In this document: piece after piece, positions 5,194 to 10,870 of the stretch
Numbering within the stretch: position 1 is the stretch's first letter
Layout of the letters: each line of letters begins with the position of its first letter
Assembly (NCBI GenBank): GCA_947303825.1
Contig: CAMYZK010000049.1
Span: forward strand, 1-10,870
Source: an uncultured Prevotella sp.
Lineage (GTDB): Bacteria > Bacteroidota > Bacteroidia > Bacteroidales > Bacteroidaceae
Length of the DNA: 10,870 bases
Direction: 5' to 3'
The notes under the pieces: model-generated
What the model saw: only the letters and a program-made list of their open reading frames with translations
Told to the model about the DNA's origin: nothing
The model's database searches: none
Program-made: the position numbers and the translations under genes

Positions 5194-7377
5194 CTAATAG
5201 GCTGCTGGCATCCATACGGTCATCTCGGCGTGGCCTCTGTTGCCCCATGCGAAGTAGGGTATGAGACGTATGGTCTTCTTCTTCTTCCCTATGCTGACAG
5301 GCTGGTATAGCTGCTGCGGCTGGGGGTGGCTGTCGCGCACGTAAGCCTCTGTCTCCAGAGCCGTGATGCGGCATCCGGCTATCTCCATCTCCACGGGTTT
5401 GAACTGTGCGGTGACGGGCAGCAGGATGTTGTCGATGTCGGTATCGCCAAGGTCGGTGCTCTCCAGGCAGTAGAGCAGGGGGCCGCGCATCACGGCCACC
5501 TGGCCACGGTTCTCCTCTACCAGCGGATGGGCCTCTACTATGCGGGTGGGCATGGCCACCTCGAAGGTGAGGCTGTCGCCCCGCTTCCATGCCCTCCTCA
5601 CCACCAGATATCCCTTGTCGGCAAGGGGCTCCACGGCGTGACCGTTAACGCAGACGGTGGCACTGTCGGCAAACGACGGCAGGCGGATGGCTATCTCCAG
5701 CGCGGCTCCTCGCTTCTGGGCCTTTATATGGTCGATGGTGAGCGTCATGCTGCCGTCCCAGGGATAGCGGGTGGTCTGTGTCAGGCTAAGGGTGCCCACG
5801 CCGTCTATAGCGGTGCTCAGGCGGCTGGCTCCCAGCATGTTGACATAGAGCCGACAGGGGGCGGTGGCGTAGGCGTAGTCTTGGGCCTGGCAGAGGGTGC
5901 GCAGCGTGTTGGGCGGACAGCAGAAGCAGCTGATGTACCGCTTGCGCTCCTTGGGCCAGCGCAGCTTGTAGGGCAGCTCGTCGGTGAGGCGCAGGGGGTT
6001 GGTGTAGAAATAGCGCTCTCCGTCGAGCGAGATGCCGGGCAGTATGCTGTTATAGAGGCAGTTCTCTACCAGCTGGGCATACTGGGCCTGACCGGTGGCC
6101 AGGAGCATGCGCCAGTTGAAGAGCATGTTGCCAATGTTGGCGCAGGTCTCGTTGTGGGCGGTGGAGTGTGGCAGCTGGTAGGGGCGCCCGTAGCTCTGGT
6201 GCACCTTCTGTATGCTGTCGGGGGTGTAGTTGGTGCCGTCGGGCGACGTGCCGTCGTAGAGTGCTCCGCAGGCTCCGTTGATGTACATCTTGCGCTGGGT
6301 GATGTCTTGCCAGATGCTGGTGAGGTTCTTCATCAGCTGCTCCTCGCCGCTCTCCAGGTAGAGGTCGGCAACGCCGGCATAGAGGTAGTTGGCACGCACG
6401 GCATGGCCCATGGCCCGGTACTGCTGCCGGAAGGGTATGCGGTCTTGGTTGTCGTCGGTGCCGTTCTTCACCATTCCGCGAATGTCGATGAACTTCTTGA
6501 GCAGCTCCAGATACTTGGGGTTGCCGCTCTCGCGGTAAAGCTCGGCCACGCCCATGTAGTGCGAGGGGCAGATGGCGTTGCCTGCCAACTCCTGGGGTGC
6601 CCGCTGACAGAAGTTGTAGAGGAAGTCGGCTGCCTTCACGCCCGCGTTGTATAAAGATGTCTTGCCCGTGGCTCGCTTGTGTATGATGCCTGCCATGATG
6701 AGATGGCCCAGGTTGTAGGTCTCGAAGTTCAGGCGGTTCGAGAAAGACCCATCGCCAACAGACTCTCCCCCACCCCCTCCCTTAGAGGGAGGGGAGGAAT
6801 TACCTGGCACGCCTGGAGATGAGTCACCCGACCATGCGCCCTCTACATCAGTTAGTACCTCAGTTTGTACCATGGAAGAGGTATCTACTCCCCTCTCCTT
6901 AGGAGAGGGGTTGGGGGTGAGGCTTTTTATGATGACGGGGGTGTGTATATAGCCGTCGTCGCGCTGTGCCTTCACCACCAGACCGATGAAGCGGTCCATG
7001 ATCTGTTCCAGCTCGGGGTCGTGCGTCACGGCATAGACGGTCGCAACGGCCTCCAGCCACTTGTACATGTCGCCATCGTGGAATGGAGGGCCGTGGTGCT
7101 CGCCCTTCTGCTCGCCAGCGGCAACGAGGAAGTTGGTAAATCCCTTGCCCTCCTTCGACTGCCATGTCTGCCACATGCTCTGCACAGAGGTCTTGCTGAA
7201 CACCGCGAAGCGTTCACCCCAGAAGCCTCCATCCCACTGCACCCCACTGAGGGGCACTGCCGTCATCACGGCGTGGCGGCTCTTGCTGGTGTCTGTCAGT
7301 CCCTGCGCCTTGGCATCGTTGGCCAAGACCAGTCCCATCAGTACAAGGGAGGAAAAAATACGCAATTTATAATTCAT
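5194..7377 (-). CDS. Secreted GH127-type glycosidase with in-frame repeat insertion
   Basis: 727 residues. Residues 1-25 form a signal peptide with a likely cut after AKAQ, so the enzyme should act in the periplasm or outside the cell. Residues about 40-500 match the alpha/alpha-barrel domain of family 127 (beta-L-arabinofuranosidase type), followed by a beta-sandwich region. The zinc/cysteine centre known from HypBA1 is present: E410 and C412 in HNETC, C486 (expected nucleophile) and C487 in CFCCPPN, at nearly HypBA1 spacing. No glutamate lies in the 28 residues before E410, where the HypBA1 acid/base would be expected; the segment is VHQSYGRPYQLP instead. Residues about 152-205 (SLTPNPSPKERG ... 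PPSKGGGGG) are an inserted palindromic repeat that keeps the frame. GH127 members act on L-arabinofuranosides, and one is known as an aceric-acid hydrolase in rhamnogalacturonan II breakdown; the exact substrate here is open. Confidence 0.88.
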   Translation of the reverse strand: MNYKLRIFSSLVLMGLVLANDAKAQGLTDTSKSRHAVMTAVPLSGVQWDGGFWGERFAVFSKTSVQSMWQTWQSKEGKGFTNFLVAAGEQKGEHHGPPFHDGDMYKWLEAVATVYAVTHDPELEQIMDRFIGLVVKAQRDDGYIHTPVIIKSLTPNPSPKERGVDTSSMVQTEVLTDVEGAWSGDSSPGVPGNSSPPSKGGGGGESVGDGSFSNRLNFETYNLGHLIMAGIIHKRATGKTSLYNAGVKAADFLYNFCQRAPQELAGNAICPSHYMGVAELYRESGNPKYLELLKKFIDIRGMVKNGTDDNQDRIPFRQQYRAMGHAVRANYLYAGVADLYLESGEEQLMKNLTSIWQDITQRKMYINGACGALYDGTSPDGTNYTPDSIQKVHQSYGRPYQLPHSTAHNETCANIGNMLFNWRMLLATGQAQYAQLVENCLYNSILPGISLDGERYFYTNPLRLTDELPYKLRWPKERKRYISCFCCPPNTLRTLCQAQDYAYATAPCRLYVNMLGASRLSTAIDGVGTLSLTQTTRYPWDGSMTLTIDHIKAQKRGAALEIAIRLPSFADSATVCVNGHAVEPLADKGYLVVRRAWKRGDSLTFEVAMPTRIVEAHPLVEENRGQVAVMRGPLLYCLESTDLGDTDIDNILLPVTAQFKPVEMEIAGCRITALETEAYVRDSHPQPQQLYQPVSIGKKKKTIRLIPYFAWGNRGHAEMTVWMPAAY
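6763..6924. repeat. In-frame palindromic element inside the GH127 gene
   Basis: Two inverted copies of a C/G-rich unit bound the insertion. The left copy (6763-6797) has perfect 9-bp arms CCCCTCCCT and AGGGAGGGG around TAG (6774-6794). The right copy (6888-6923) has perfect 10-bp arms CCCCTCTCCT and AGGAGAGGGG around one T (6890-6910), followed by a TTGGGGGTGAGG tail. The tails point outwards. The total of about 162 bp is a multiple of three and stop-free on the coding strand, so it adds about 54 low-complexity residues. The flanking protein sequence (DDGYIHTPVIIK and SNRLNFETYNLGHL) reads as normal GH127. Confidence 0.8.
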
Positions 7378-7430
7378 AACTCAATCTACTTTAAATAATC
7401 CGCTACCGTCAACCAACGAGCCGCATGGCA

Positions 7431-7534
7431 CTCCCCTCCCTTGTAGGGCAGGGGCAGGGGTGGGGTGACTAACTCTTTCAGCGGCTGAGAGATACCTACC
7501 CCACCCCCGACCCCTCCCCTTAAGGGGCGGGGAG
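7431..7534. repeat. Inverted pair of G/C-rich palindromic units with G4 motifs
   Basis: Unit 7431-7468 (palindrome CTCCCCTCCCTTG..., then G-rich tail) and unit 7496-7534 (C-rich tail, then palindrome CCCCTTAAGGGG) are inverted copies with tails facing inwards across about 27 bp. They align with the two units inside GH127. The left unit carries GGG-CA-GGGG-CA-GGGG-T-GGGG on the + strand (7446-7465), and the right unit carries a matching four-run motif on the minus strand (7499-7519). Both fit the quadruplex pattern with 1-2-nt loops. Confidence 0.8.
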
Positions 7535-7605
7535 CGGCTGCGCACAGATTTCTTCTCGGAATGCTCATTTCTGGACTTTTTAAAGTGGGCTCTTTGCTCT
7601 CATCA

Positions 7606-7648
7606 GGGGTTCTTGCGTCCCTTCGGTGGCAAGCGGCAAAGCCGAGCG
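7606..7648. repeat. Inverted third copy of the two-hairpin repeat
   Basis: On the minus strand this matches the copies at 188-283: hairpin A is CGGC-TTT-GCCG and hairpin B has arms CTTGC/GCAAG (+ coordinates 7629-7633 and 7612-7616). The B arms differ from both other copies yet still pair, while the loop is 12 nt instead of 5. The outer GGNGTTCTTG and CCGAGCG blocks are conserved. Confidence 0.7.
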
Positions 7649-7683
7649 CACCTCTGCCTGTGGTCTGAACGCCCCTTCGGGGC

Positions 7684-7718
7684 TTAATTCTCAACTCTTA
7701 ATTCTTAACTCTCAATTC
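7684..7718. repeat. Heptamer tandem array, 5 units, over the lipoprotein stop
   Basis: Five in-phase units read TTAATTC, TCAACTC, TTAATTC, TTAACTC, TCAATTC on the + strand, the same family and orientation as 305-346. The lipoprotein stop codon (7714-7712) lies in the last unit, which also encodes the terminal asparagine. Confidence 0.85.
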
Positions 7719-8401
7719 AATCCGTAGGGCGACACTTTGTACGTGGCATCGTCGAAGTTGTCGTAATTGCGGGAGTTAATCTCGTCAACATACATCACCA
7801 GAGGCCCCATCTTCTTGTCGTATGCAAAGACAATGCAACCGCCACTGACGTTTATGCAGTCTACGCCTTCACAGAATCCCGACACCTTGGAGTGGTATTT
7901 CTTTTCCAGTTCAGGTACGATGGTGTTGTACATATACGACTCTCCCCTGCTCGTGTCGTAGTGCAGGTCTAACTCCATGACGTTCCACACCTTGTTTGTC
8001 CTTTTGTCGTAATAGACCCAAAGGGCGTTGAACTGGTTGTAGTACTTGTACAGCTTGCGGGCCAGGTTCTTCTCACCCAGGCTGTATCCTTGTGCCTCCA
8101 GCTTTTTTCGGAACATGTCGATGGTCATATTGAGCGACAGGCCTCCATACTTGATGTGTGTGCCTGTTGCATCGGTGCTTTCTGCACCGTTGCTCTCTGT
8201 CTCGTTACCCTCGGCTACGGCAGTCTCCGATTTGCTGTTCTCTGCTTCGTTGACCTCTGCCTCAATTTTGTCTCCCTCTTCTTCATCGTCGTGGTTGTTG
8301 CTTTTTGCGTTGCCTTGGCTACAGCTGGCCATCAGGAAAACGAAGGAGAAGACGGCCAACGTCTTGGCTGTAAACATAAAAATAATGTTTTTCATAATCA
8401 T
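7712..8401 (-). CDS. Lipoprotein of unknown function with acidic linker
   Basis: 229 residues, or 227 if the second ATG (8395) is used. A lipoprotein signal peptide ends in FLMASC with C27 as the lipidation site. Residues about 38-78 form a low-complexity linker rich in Glu, Asp, Asn, Ser and Ala. Residues about 83-229 look like a compact globular domain starting YGGLSLNMTIDMFRKKLEAQ, with three cysteines (FCEGVDC and GGC). The start of this domain resembles small Bacteroidales envelope proteins with a GxxLxxxxxxFxxKLxxxG pattern, but I do not recognise a named family. It should sit in the outer or inner membrane facing the periplasm; the acidic residues are too far from C27 to claim the Bacteroides surface-export signal. 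It lies 60 bp after the TIM-barrel gene and 334 bp before GH127, so it probably shares the operon. No function can be assigned. Confidence 0.85.
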   Translation of the reverse strand: MIMKNIIFMFTAKTLAVFSFVFLMASCSQGNAKSNNHDDEEEGDKIEAEVNEAENSKSETAVAEGNETESNGAESTDATGTHIKYGGLSLNMTIDMFRKKLEAQGYSLGEKNLARKLYKYYNQFNALWVYYDKRTNKVWNVMELDLHYDTSRGESYMYNTIVPELEKKYHSKVSGFCEGVDCINVSGGCIVFAYDKKMGPLVMYVDEINSRNYDNFDDATYKVSPYGLN

Positions 8402-8424
8402 CTGGTTTTTAGTGGGTTATTATG

Positions 8425-8472
8425 TCCTTGTGTTTGTAAGTTCTTGAGTTTGTGAGTTTTCTCATTTTCTCG
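8425..8472. repeat. Octamer tandem array, 6 units, over the TIM-barrel gene stop
   Basis: Six in-phase 8-bp units read on the + strand TCCTTGTG, TTTGTAAG, TTCTTGAG, TTTGTGAG, TTTTCTCA, TTTTCTCG. The stop codon of the TIM-barrel/DUF3826 gene (8464-8462) lies inside the fifth unit, and the last coding residues (SRK) also come from the array. The array fills most of the 60-bp spacer to the lipoprotein gene. Confidence 0.65.
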
Positions 8473-9910
8473 ATTTCATTCTCTCGTACCACTGCTCACG
8501 CTCCTTGGCAAGGTCGTAGCCACGGCGGGTGAGGTAGTTATTTATGCGCCCTTTGTACTTGCCGAAGACCTCATGCTTCTTCTTCGAGCTCTCGGCATCT
8601 ACAGCCAGCTCGCGTGCCTCTATGAGCCAAGCCATTATCTGCTGCTTTTCCTCGTTGGTGAGCGATGGAATCATATCGCAGTGAGCATCGTAGGTCACTT
8701 TCACCACGTTGAAGGTCATCACGTCTTTTACCGTTTCTATTTCCTGTGGCTTGAGGTACATGGAAAGGTCAGCATCGAAGTCGAAATGCGAACGGTAGAG
8801 CTTCGAGTCGCACTGAGCCTCGGCCAGCTTCTTGTCGGTCTTCTTCAGTGAGTCACGCTCGGCGTAGATGTCGTTCAGTTTGAAATACTTGTTACACACT
8901 ATGTTGAGCACGCTCTGCCCTTCTTCGGTATAGGTGATGCCCAGCTGGTCGGTGGCTTTCTGCGACCGCTGGATGATAGTCTCGACATACTGTGGGTCAC
9001 GTCCGGCACTGTCCAGCTTTACAGCGGGCTCGCTTTCGGGGCATCCCAGTACCCGCTTCAGGTATCGCACGTTGGCACCGTAGTTCATCTTCACGTTGCG
9101 CACCATGGTGGTGTCGCGGCTTCTCTCTACAAAGAACCATCCTTTCCATCCCGTCTGGTCGAGTACCTGCTTGATGGCCTGCATGTCGATGGCCTTGTCG
9201 TTCTGCAGCCATACGCCGTCGGTGTTTGAGGCGTGAATGGCACAGATGTTGGCTGCTCCCAGTGCCTTGATGTCCTTGGCAATGTCGGCCCCTGCCTCCA
9301 GCACGTTTTGGAACTTGTAGAAGATGGCAATGCCCTTGCTGCCTACTTCCTTGAGTAGTTTCTTGTTGCCTTTGGCATCGAGCGGAGTATCTATGCCTAC
9401 CACCAGTCCGCGTTTTTTGGCTGCCTCGCCAATGTCGTGCAGACGCTTTACCACCTTGATGCGCTTCTCGCGGTCGGTAGTCCAGTTGTTTCCGCATCCA
9501 CCCAAGGGGAGGAAGGCCACCTTCACGCCGCCCATCCTGTCCATGGTGTCGAAGCAGTCGGCAGCCAAGTCCATATAGTTGTCTCGCTGAGTAAGGTCTT
9601 GGGCATACAGTCCGCTCATGGCCACTGCTCCCACAGCCACACCTAGTGAGTCGGCCACACGCTTGAAGTGTGCTGCCTCGCCTGCATCGCGCAGCTTATT
9701 GTCGAAGAGCACACGCTGCCCCAGTCCGCCCATGTCGAGCTCCACACCGTCGGCACCAAGGGTCTTGGCCAGCTGGAACTCGCCTAGCTTCTGCCGCTTC
9801 AGTATCATCCAGTCGCACACTCCCACGCGATAACGCGCTTCCTGTGCTTCTGCCAAAGAGGGTGCAATAAGCAATGCTGCCATGATTAGCATTAAGTAGT
9901 TTTTCTTCAT
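8462..9910 (-). CDS. Secreted TIM-barrel/DUF3826 fusion protein
   Basis: 482 residues from the ATG at 9910. Residues 1-22 form a signal peptide (MKKNYLMLIM..., likely cut near AEAQ), so the product is exported. Residues about 26-288 match the xylose-isomerase-like TIM barrel (PF01261), with E57 in GVELDMGG, D174 in VGIDTP, H226 in AIHASNTDG and E262 in FVERSRD as plausible metal ligands. Residues about 305-478 match DUF3826, including NDIYAERD, MTFNVVKVTYDA, MIPSLTNEEKQQIMAWL and FGKYKGRINNYL. DUF3826 proteins are usually stand-alone and uncharacterised. The barrel family includes sugar isomerases and epimerases, but export argues against a phosphorylated substrate. The open frame extends 32 codons upstream, across the promoter boxes, and those are rejected. 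It is the first gene of the minus-strand set, directly behind a consensus promoter. Specific activity unknown. Confidence 0.85.
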   Translation of the reverse strand: MKKNYLMLIMAALLIAPSLAEAQEARYRVGVCDWMILKRQKLGEFQLAKTLGADGVELDMGGLGQRVLFDNKLRDAGEAAHFKRVADSLGVAVGAVAMSGLYAQDLTQRDNYMDLAADCFDTMDRMGGVKVAFLPLGGCGNNWTTDREKRIKVVKRLHDIGEAAKKRGLVVGIDTPLDAKGNKKLLKEVGSKGIAIFYKFQNVLEAGADIAKDIKALGAANICAIHASNTDGVWLQNDKAIDMQAIKQVLDQTGWKGWFFVERSRDTTMVRNVKMNYGANVRYLKRVLGCPESEPAVKLDSAGRDPQYVETIIQRSQKATDQLGITYTEEGQSVLNIVCNKYFKLNDIYAERDSLKKTDKKLAEAQCDSKLYRSHFDFDADLSMYLKPQEIETVKDVMTFNVVKVTYDAHCDMIPSLTNEEKQQIMAWLIEARELAVDAESSKKKHEVFGKYKGRINNYLTRRGYDLAKEREQWYERMKSRK

Positions 9911-9939
9911 AATAGCATCCGTTTTTGATAAAAATCGGG

Positions 9940-9971
9940 GCAAAGTTACAAAAAGTTGAGAGCAAAACAAA
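9940..9971 (-). promoter_or_regulatory. Bacteroidetes-type promoter for the minus-strand operon
   Basis: On the minus strand TTTG (9971-9968), a 19-bp spacer and TAACTTTGC (9948-9940) match the Bacteroidetes primary sigma consensus (TTTG, 19-21 bp, TAnnTTTG). The start codon follows 29 bp downstream, implying a leader of about 20 nt. It is the only promoter I found for the whole co-directional gene set. Confidence 0.7.
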
Positions 9972-9991
9972 ACAAAAAAGAAAAAAAATCG

Positions 9992-10000
9992 TACCTTTGC
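9992..10000 (+). promoter_or_regulatory. Probable tyrS promoter -7 box
   Basis: TACCTTTGC on the + strand matches the TAnnTTTG box, 41 bp before the tyrS ATG. The expected -33 TTTG is missing; the region is A-rich (9963-9988). The box is divergent to the operon promoter, with about 43 bp between the two -7 boxes. Confidence 0.55.
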
Positions 10001-10041
10001 AGCCAAATTGCAAACAATAGGAAAAACTTATATAGAAAACG

Positions 10042-10870
10042 ATGAGAAAAAACTTTGTTGAAGAGCTCCGCTGGCGCGGAATGCTGGCACAGATTATGCC
10101 AGGAACGGAAGAACTGTTACAGAAAGAAATGGTGACGGCCTACCTGGGTACCGACCCCACAGCCGACTCACTGCACATAGGCCACCTCTGCGGCATTATG
10201 ATGCTGCGTCACCTGCAGCGCTGCGGACACAGGCCCGTCATTCTCGTTGGCGGTGCCACAGGCATGATTGGCGACCCCAGCGGCAAGAGCCAGGAGCGTA
10301 ACCTGCTGAACGACGAGACGCTGCGCCACAACCAGGAATGTATCAAGGCTCAGGTGGCTAAGTTTCTGGACTTCGAGTCGAAGGAGCCCAACGCTGCCAT
10401 CATGGTGAACAACTACGACTGGATGAAAGACTTCACCTTCCTAGACTTTGCCCGTGAGGTGGGCAAGCACATCACCGTAAACTACATGATGGCCAAGGAG
10501 AGTGTGCAACAGCGACTGAACGGTATGGCCCGCGACGGACTGTCGTTCACGGAGTTCACCTATCAGCTGCTACAGGGCTACGACTTCCTGTACCTCTACC
10601 AGCATTACGGCGTGAAACTGCAGCTTGGAGGCAACGACCAGTGGGGCAACATGACTACGGGTACAGAACTCATTCGCCGCACACTGGGCAACGAGGTGGA
10701 GACCTTCGCGCTCACCTGCCCCCTCATCACCAAGAGCGATGGTAAGAAGTTCGGCAAGACAGAGAGCGGTAACATCTGGCTTGACCCGAAGCGAACCACA
10801 CCTTATAGCTTCTACCAGTTCTGGCTCAACGTCAGCGACGACGATGCCGAGCGCTACATCAAGATATTCA
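10042..10870 (+). CDS. tyrS: Tyrosine--tRNA ligase, N-terminal part
   Basis: The first 276 codons of a class I aminoacyl-tRNA synthetase; the gene runs off the right edge. It starts [20 protein letters not shown]. The HIGH signature is LHIGHL (44-49), and the KMSKS equivalent is KFGKT (236-240), as in E. coli-type bacterial TyrRS. Other family landmarks are [12 protein letters not shown] (34-45), [12 protein letters not shown] (69-80) and [11 protein letters not shown], where the tyrosine-binding QxxxGGNDQ-type block lies. It attaches tyrosine to tRNA-Tyr in the cytoplasm. The C-terminal S4-like anticodon-binding domain would lie outside the window. It is transcribed away from the operon on its left and is a housekeeping gene with no evident functional link to it. 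Confidence 0.97.
   Translation, partial: MRKNFVEELRWRGMLAQIMPGTEELLQKEMVTAYLGTDPTADSLHIGHLCGIMMLRHLQRCGHRPVILVGGATGMIGDPSGKSQERNLLNDETLRHNQECIKAQVAKFLDFESKEPNAAIMVNNYDWMKDFTFLDFAREVGKHITVNYMMAKESVQQRLNGMARDGLSFTEFTYQLLQGYDFLYLYQHYGVKLQLGGNDQWGNMTTGTELIRRTLGNEVETFALTCPLITKSDGKKFGKTESGNIWLDPKRTTPYSFYQFWLNVSDDDAERYIKIF

Larger units (their letters stand above)
7378..7711. other. Repeat-filled 334-bp spacer upstream of GH127
   Basis: This gap between the lipoprotein stop and the GH127 start holds three repeat types: a G/C-rich inverted pair (7431-7534), an inverted copy of the two-hairpin element (7606-7648), and a heptamer array (7684-7718). There is also a GCCCC-TTC-GGGGC hairpin (7671-7683) and a 12-bp palindrome ACTTTTTTAAAGT-like stretch (7575-7586). 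Neither hairpin is followed by a T-run on the transcribed strand, so I do not call a terminator. No Bacteroidetes promoter with both boxes is evident just upstream of GH127. An open frame crosses the gap (7694-7386), but its sequence is repeat-derived and is not called as a gene. Confidence 0.7.

Noticed and set aside
5150..5590. Long N-terminal extension of the aldolase reading into GH127
   Set aside because: It overlaps GH127 in another frame, lacks family similarity, and the family N-terminus starts at MIEKKYKG.
5326..6654. Open frame of 442 codons on the + strand opposite GH127
   Set aside because: It is antisense to clear GH127 sequence; the product is a Val/Gly/Ala/His-rich artefact of codon bias in a GC-rich gene.
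7671..7683. GCCCC-TTC-GGGGC hairpin as a terminator after the lipoprotein gene
   Set aside because: On the minus strand it is not followed by a T-run, and co-directional genes continue beyond it.
7386..7694. 102-codon minus-strand open frame in the GH127-upstream spacer
   Set aside because: It is made of the G/C-rich palindromic units and the two-hairpin repeat; the product looks like translated repeat and has no domain.
9911..10006. 32-codon N-terminal extension of the TIM-barrel protein
   Set aside because: It runs across the -7 and -33 boxes and precedes a proper signal peptide that starts at 9910.

Overview
The window looks like a Bacteroidales chromosome, probably from the Prevotella group. 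Support for this: Bacteroidetes-type promoter boxes (TAnnTTTG), no Shine-Dalgarno sequences but A-rich leaders, secreted enzymes with Bacteroidetes-style signal peptides, a DUF3826 domain, and typical Bacteroidetes families (GH127, SSS transporter).

Layout. tyrS enters at the right edge on the + strand (10042 to beyond 10870). A short divergent promoter region (about 9911-10041) separates it from a co-directional minus-strand set, probably one operon, that fills the rest. In transcription order the set is: a secreted TIM-barrel/DUF3826 fusion protein (9910-8462), a lipoprotein of unknown function (8401-7712), a secreted GH127 glycosidase (7377-5194), an N-acetylneuraminate lyase/DapA-family aldolase (5149-4253), an SSS sodium symporter (4212-2650), an iron-dependent alcohol dehydrogenase (2653-1439, start overlapping the symporter stop as ATGA), a PdxA2-type dehydrogenase (1364-333), and the first 35 codons of a DUF1537 four-carbon acid-sugar kinase (106 to beyond the left edge).

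How the genes fit together. The first three products are exported and the last five handle uptake and cytoplasmic catabolism. The enzyme set fits a linear route for 3-deoxy-D-lyxo-2-heptulosarate (Dha), an acidic sugar of rhamnogalacturonan II. The aldolase would give pyruvate and a four-carbon aldehyde acid, the dehydrogenase would reduce this to a tetronate, the DUF1537 kinase would make the 4-phosphate, and PdxA2 would decarboxylate it to dihydroxyacetone phosphate. Working through the D-lyxo stereochemistry, the tetronate formed is D-threonate, the known substrate of the DUF1537/PdxA2 pair. This is an inference and untested; no Dha-releasing hydrolase and no SusC/D pair is visible here.

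Non-coding layer. The spacers are unusually repeat-rich. In-phase arrays of 7-, 8- or 17-bp units begin at, just after, or run over the stop codon of every minus-strand gene that is followed by a spacer. A two-hairpin element occurs three times with compensatory arm changes. A C/G-rich palindromic element occurs four times as two inverted pairs; one pair lies upstream of the GH127 gene and the other is inserted in frame inside it, adding about 54 codons.
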